A DNA stretch of 8,846 nt, taken from contig DCSM01000057.1 in NCBI GenBank assembly GCA_002325605.1, forward strand, positions 1 through 8,846, read 5' to 3'. The notes under the pieces are model-generated. The model was not told the origin of the DNA, did not search any database, and saw nothing but the letters and a program-made list of their open reading frames with translations. The number at the start of each line of letters is the position of its first letter. Position 1 is the stretch's first letter. The position numbers and the translations under genes are program-made. Of this stretch, positions 6,191 through 8,846 are shown piece after piece. This stretch comes from Chloroflexaceae bacterium UBA1466 (GTDB taxonomy: Bacteria > Chloroflexota > Chloroflexia > Chloroflexales > Chloroflexaceae).

Positions 6191-7594
6191 ATGAAAGTTG
6201 TGCTGATAAATTTAGCCTATTTAAGCGCGTCAATCCTTTTTATCTATGGTTTAAAAGGTTTAGCCCACCCGCGCACGGCTGTGCGGGCAAATCAAATGGG
6301 GGCGTTGGGGATGTTGCTGGCGATAGTGGCCACACTCTTTGATAAAAACATCCTCAGTTTTGAGATAATCCTTTTGGGCTTGGTGATTGGGTCGGCAATC
6401 GGGGTCTTTTTGGCGCTAAAAGTCAAAATGACGGAAATGCCGCAAATGGTTGCGCTGCTGAATGGCTTTGGAGGAGCAGCCTCGACGCTTGTGGGCGGCG
6501 CAGCGCTCATCGAAGCATTGAAAATGAATACGTTGGGCACAGGAATCGCCCAAACCCAGTTTACAGTTTCGACGGCAGCTTCGGGGCTAATTGGGGCTGT
6601 TACCTTTTGGGGCAGCCTTGTCGCCTACGCCAAACTCCAGGAGCTTGTCAAAGATAAAGATATTCCGCGCTTCGCGGGCCAGCAGATCTTCAATGCCGTG
6701 CTTTTTGGCCTTGTTTTAATCCTTTCAGCTTGGCTGGTGGCTGTCCCCAGCGCGACGCTTGCTTACTGGCTAATTGTGCTTGTCGCTTCGGTTTTAGGGG
6801 TTTCGCTGGTGATTAACATCGGTGGCGCAGATATGCCCGTCGTGATCGCCTTGCTCAATTCCTATTCAGGTTTAGCCGCTTGTGCCACAGGTTTCGTGCT
6901 AAACAACTATTCCTTAGTGATTACAGGCTCATTAGTGGGTGCTTCGGGCATTATCCTCTCTGACATTATGTGCAAAGCGATGAATCGCTCGTTGATAAAT
7001 GTCTTATTTGGGGTTTGGGTTCCCGCTGAATCGGGCCCAAGCGGGGAGCAAGTCTACGCAGGGCGCATTAAATCCTCGTCAGCCGAAGAAATCGCTATGT
7101 TGTTAGATGGGGCTTCACGAGTTATCATCGTGCCAGGCTACGGGATGGCGGTGGCGCAAGCGCAACATGCCGTGCGCGATTTGGTTCAACTTTTGGAAAC
7201 CAAAGGCGCAAACGTGGAGTTTGCGATTCACCCCGTCGCGGGGCGGATGCCTGGGCACATGAACGTGCTGCTGGCCGAAGCCAACATTCCCTACGAAAAG
7301 GTCAAGGAAATGGACGAGATCAATCCTTCCTTTGCCCAAACGGACGTAGCAATCGTGATTGGCGCGAATGACGTGGTCAACCCCGTCGCGCAAACGGACC
7401 CCAAAAGCCCGATTGCGGGGATGCCCGTTTTGGATGTGATTAGCGCGAAGAGCGTTGTAGTGATTAAGCGCAGCCTTAGTCCAGGCTTCGCGGGGATTCC
7501 CAATCCGCTTTTTGCGGCGGATAACACGGTCATGTTCTTCGCGGATGCCAAAAAGGGTGTGTTGGAATTGGTAAGTGCCTTGAAAGAAGCCTAA
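6191..7594 (+). CDS. pntB: NAD(P) transhydrogenase subunit beta (membrane domain plus NADP(H)-binding domain III)
   Basis: The 467-residue protein has a hydrophobic N-terminal half with about eight or nine helices (residues about 3-275) and a soluble C-terminal NADP(H) domain (about 290-467). Recognisable motifs are TEMPQMVALL (81-90), GGADMPVVIALLNSYSG (211-227) and CKAMNRS (261-267). In the soluble domain they are PGYGMAVAQAQ (315-325), HPVAGRMPGHMNVLLAEA (347-364), GANDVVNP (391-398) and KRSLSPGFAG (426-435, Lys-Arg-Ser for the 2'-phosphate of NADP). The residue equivalent to the proton-pathway His91 of E. coli PntB is Asn91, while the conserved Asp214 and Asn223 are kept. It follows pntAB by 11 bases with only a weak ribosome site, and a small lipoprotein gene begins 17 bases after its stop. 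Confidence 0.97.
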   Translation: MKVVLINLAYLSASILFIYGLKGLAHPRTAVRANQMGALGMLLAIVATLFDKNILSFEIILLGLVIGSAIGVFLALKVKMTEMPQMVALLNGFGGAASTLVGGAALIEALKMNTLGTGIAQTQFTVSTAASGLIGAVTFWGSLVAYAKLQELVKDKDIPRFAGQQIFNAVLFGLVLILSAWLVAVPSATLAYWLIVLVASVLGVSLVINIGGADMPVVIALLNSYSGLAACATGFVLNNYSLVITGSLVGASGIILSDIMCKAMNRSLINVLFGVWVPAESGPSGEQVYAGRIKSSSAEEIAMLLDGASRVIIVPGYGMAVAQAQHAVRDLVQLLETKGANVEFAIHPVAGRMPGHMNVLLAEANIPYEKVKEMDEINPSFAQTDVAIVIGANDVVNPVAQTDPKSPIAGMPVLDVISAKSVVVIKRSLSPGFAGIPNPLFAADNTVMFFADAKKGVLELVSALKEA

Positions 7595-7598
7595 GCGC

Positions 7599-7603
7599 GG
7601 GAG
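7599..7603 (+). promoter_or_regulatory. Ribosome binding site of the small lipoprotein gene
   Basis: GGGAG lies 8 bases before the ATG at 7612, in the short gap after pntB. It supports translation of the small frame from the transhydrogenase transcript. Confidence 0.65.
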
Positions 7604-7611
7604 CTAAAGCT

Positions 7612-7791
7612 ATGACCTTTGGGCAAAAACAACTGCGACGGTGGCGACCTTTGCTGCTGGGGCTTATCCTTTTGGGGGGCCTTGGGGCTTGTACGGCCCC
7701 TTCCCCCAGACCTTCACCAACGTCCAGCCCTTTGACCTATCCTGCGCCCTATTATCCCGCTCCCGCACGGTCTACTTCTGTAGCACCTTAA
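7612..7791 (+). CDS. Small proline-rich lipoprotein (hypothetical)
   Basis: This 59-residue frame was read directly from the sequence; its short length makes it easy to overlook. It has a textbook lipoprotein signal peptide: a basic start (KQLRRWR, residues 6-12), a hydrophobic core PLLLGLILLGGLG (13-25) and the lipobox LGAC with Cys27 as the lipidation site. The 32 residues after cleavage are rich in Pro, Ser, Thr and Tyr (for example YPAPYYPAPA at 43-52) and form no recognisable domain, so the mature part is probably an extended surface peptide. It has a good ribosome site, ends in tandem stops TAATAA and begins 17 bases after pntB, so it should be the last gene of that operon. I do not recognise a family, and no function can be assigned. 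Confidence 0.7.
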   Translation: MTFGQKQLRRWRPLLLGLILLGGLGACTAPSPRPSPTSSPLTYPAPYYPAPARSTSVAP

Positions 7792-7835
7792 TAAGGTCTA
7801 AAGGGGAAGCAAGGGGGATGGGAAGTTTGTACCGC

Positions 7836-7859
7836 TCCCTAAGCTAAATCGCTAAGGGA
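7836..7859 (+). repeat. Imperfect stem-loop after the lipoprotein gene
   Basis: TCCCTAAGC (7836-7844) and GCTAAGGGA (7851-7859) pair over nine positions with one A-A mismatch around a six-base loop TAAATC. No T run follows. It may protect the 3' end of the operon mRNA or act together with the terminator 8 bases later. Confidence 0.45.
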
Positions 7860-7866
7860 TGAGATC

Positions 7867-7906
7867 AGGAGTTCGATGGCTAAAGCTGTTGAACTCCTCT
7901 CTTTTT
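7867..7906 (+). terminator. Intrinsic terminator of the transhydrogenase-lipoprotein operon
   Basis: AGGAGTTC (7867-7874) and GAACTCCT (7891-7898) form a perfect 8-bp stem whose interior can partly pair as well. It is followed by CTCTTTTT ending at 7906. The position, downstream of the last gene of the operon and before a new promoter, fits. Confidence 0.75.
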
Positions 7907-7934
7907 CCCGCTTCCCAGCGGCTAAAGCTGTTGA
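7878..7934. repeat. Short direct repeat pair, 15 bases each
   Basis: GGCTAAAGCTGTTGA occurs at 7878-7892 and again at 7920-7934, start to start 42 bases. The first copy is inside the terminator hairpin loop and stem, the second just beyond the T run. The core GCTAAAGCT also appears at 7603-7611, immediately before the lipoprotein ATG. Two copies do not make an array; a small local duplication is the simplest reading. Confidence 0.5.
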
Positions 7935-8010
7935 TTCCAAGCCCAAACCTTTCCCTTACTGTTCCCTTTAGGAAGCTCAGGCAATGGCTGGCGCAGAAGT
8001 GGGCAATTGA

Positions 8011-8019
8011 TGTTATAAT
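8011..8019 (+). promoter_or_regulatory. Extended -10 promoter giving a probably leaderless transcript
   Basis: TGTTATAAT holds a perfect TATAAT (8014-8019) with the extended TG motif two positions upstream. No -35 of quality is found at the right distance, as is usual for extended -10 promoters. The start point, six to eight bases after the -10, falls at about 8026, which is the A of the downstream ATG. Confidence 0.65.
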
Positions 8020-8025
8020 AGGGCT

Positions 8026-8846
8026 ATGCAAGACCTAACCAAACTTACCCGCTGGCATGAGTTATTTGCCCATTTGCAAGAACGCATCATTAGCCCAACA
8101 GGAGTTTTGGTGCAAACCAATGTTGATGTTAGTAGCACACCCCCTGAGATTGACATTGTGCTGTTACAGAATCTGAAGACCAGTCGCACTTGGACAACCG
8201 AACAATTAGCTTATCTGCCTGATGGGATTCGGCACAGTAGCTCACGGCACATTCTTATCGAGTTCAAATACACTGAATCGGTCACTCTCGACGCAGCGAA
8301 AGCCTTAGTGGGCTATGAATATTTCTTTCGGCGCTCCCGGAATCTCAAAGAGGATGATGTTCAAAGTTTCTTAGTGAGTGCCCATCAACCGCTGCTGAAA
8401 ACGCGGGAATTATTAGGCTACACAAACCTCATTCATCCAGGGGTCTATAGCAGTTTGAATGTCTTTTTAGCTCAAACTCGTCTAATTGTATTGAGTGAGT
8501 TGTCTGATGCACCCCAGAATGCCTTTTTCAAACTGTTTGCTCACCAAAGTCAGGCTAAACAAGCAGCTTTAACTACTTTTGAGCAACATCATCGGGCTAA
8601 AATGAGCGCTGAAGTGGAATGGCTGATTCTAGGTTTGTTGAGATTATGGACAATTGCAGGAGGAACCATAATGCGGGCCATAACGAAAGAAGATTTGCTC
8701 AAGCACGGGAAAGAATTGCCCCGTCTGATCTTACCCCTGATCGCGGAAGAGGATTTTGTCGAGGTATTGGGTAACACATCCTTTATACAGCGGCTGCAAG
8801 AGAAATTTCTCTTGAAAGGTCGGGAAGAAGGTTTAGAACAGGGTTT
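8026..8846 (+). CDS. PD-(D/E)XK nuclease-like protein, Rpn-type (3' end off the window)
   Basis: Only the first 273 codons are present and the frame is open at the right edge. Residues about 8-130 resemble the Rpn/PD-(D/E)XK group of recombination-promoting nucleases and related transposase-like proteins. EIDIVLL (41-47) supplies Asp43 and ILIEFKY (76-82) supplies Glu79 and Lys81, giving the D...ExK pattern of the catalytic core. Residues 261-273 (FLLKGREEGLEQG) begin the charged KGREEG-type tail repeats often seen at the end of such proteins, so not much is likely missing. The ATG at 8026 has no usable Shine-Dalgarno (AGGG only two bases away) but lies at the predicted transcription start. 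No insertion-sequence ends, transposase partner or target duplication are seen nearby. Metal-dependent DNA cleavage is an inference from the motif. Confidence 0.7.
   Translation, partial: MQDLTKLTRWHELFAHLQERIISPTGVLVQTNVDVSSTPPEIDIVLLQNLKTSRTWTTEQLAYLPDGIRHSSSRHILIEFKYTESVTLDAAKALVGYEYFFRRSRNLKEDDVQSFLVSAHQPLLKTRELLGYTNLIHPGVYSSLNVFLAQTRLIVLSELSDAPQNAFFKLFAHQSQAKQAALTTFEQHHRAKMSAEVEWLILGLLRLWTIAGGTIMRAITKEDLLKHGKELPRLILPLIAEEDFVEVLGNTSFIQRLQEKFLLKGREEGLEQG

Noticed and set aside
7641..7847. A 68-codon plus-strand frame over the lipoprotein gene
   Set aside because: It is in a different frame from the lipoprotein, has no ribosome site, and runs into the stem-loop region; the lipoprotein frame has a much better signal-peptide and start context.
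7878..7934. CRISPR array
   Set aside because: There are only two 15-base copies, one inside a terminator hairpin, with no regular spacers and no cas gene.
8026..8846. Insertion sequence carrying the nuclease-like gene
   Set aside because: No terminal inverted repeats or target duplication were seen on the visible side, and Rpn-type proteins are often encoded as single chromosomal genes. The right end is outside the window.

Overview
The window is about 8.8 kb of bacterial chromosome of roughly balanced GC, densely packed with genes on both strands. Two points suggest a member of the Chloroflexota: the Ser/Thr kinase opens with a short lead followed by LGEGGFGKVY and VALKEI, and the transhydrogenase is encoded by three separate genes. 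The phylum call is inferred from protein style alone. A cyanobacterium or another deep-branching phylum cannot be excluded.

Left part (1-2262): a minus-strand pair. A complete, catalytically intact Hanks-type Ser/Thr kinase has a Pro-rich linker and a hydrophobic C-terminus (274-1974). Just downstream of it is the start of a TauE/SafE-type (TSUP) anion permease that runs off the left edge. The 288-base intergenic region 1975-2262 holds divergent promoters, one for the kinase and one for a rightward gene.

Middle part (2263-4588): the rightward gene encodes an unusual fusion of an N-terminal NERD (nuclease-related) domain and a C-terminal kinase fold. The kinase fold has lost the catalytic Asp of HRD and the Asp and Gly of DFG, so it is a pseudokinase, and the NERD domain has lost its ExK lysine. 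Next comes a single-domain receiver-like protein that lacks the phospho-acceptor Asp and the other active-site residues. A fully equipped ferritin follows, preceded by a perfect hairpin abutting its ribosome binding site and ending at a strong intrinsic terminator.

Right part (4715-7906): a proton-translocating NAD(P) transhydrogenase operon (alpha-1, alpha-2, beta). It is followed 17 bases later by a 59-residue proline-rich lipoprotein gene that is easy to miss, then a stem-loop and an intrinsic terminator.

Right edge (8026-8846): the beginning of a PD-(D/E)XK nuclease-like (Rpn-type) gene, expressed from an extended -10 promoter placed so that the transcript is probably leaderless.

The main point of interest is the cluster of one active membrane-associated kinase, a divergently transcribed NERD-pseudokinase and a pseudo-receiver. 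It could be a signalling module in which two degenerate proteins act as scaffolds or allosteric partners. Ferritin and transhydrogenase next door are ordinary iron-storage and redox genes; any functional link to the signalling genes is unproven.
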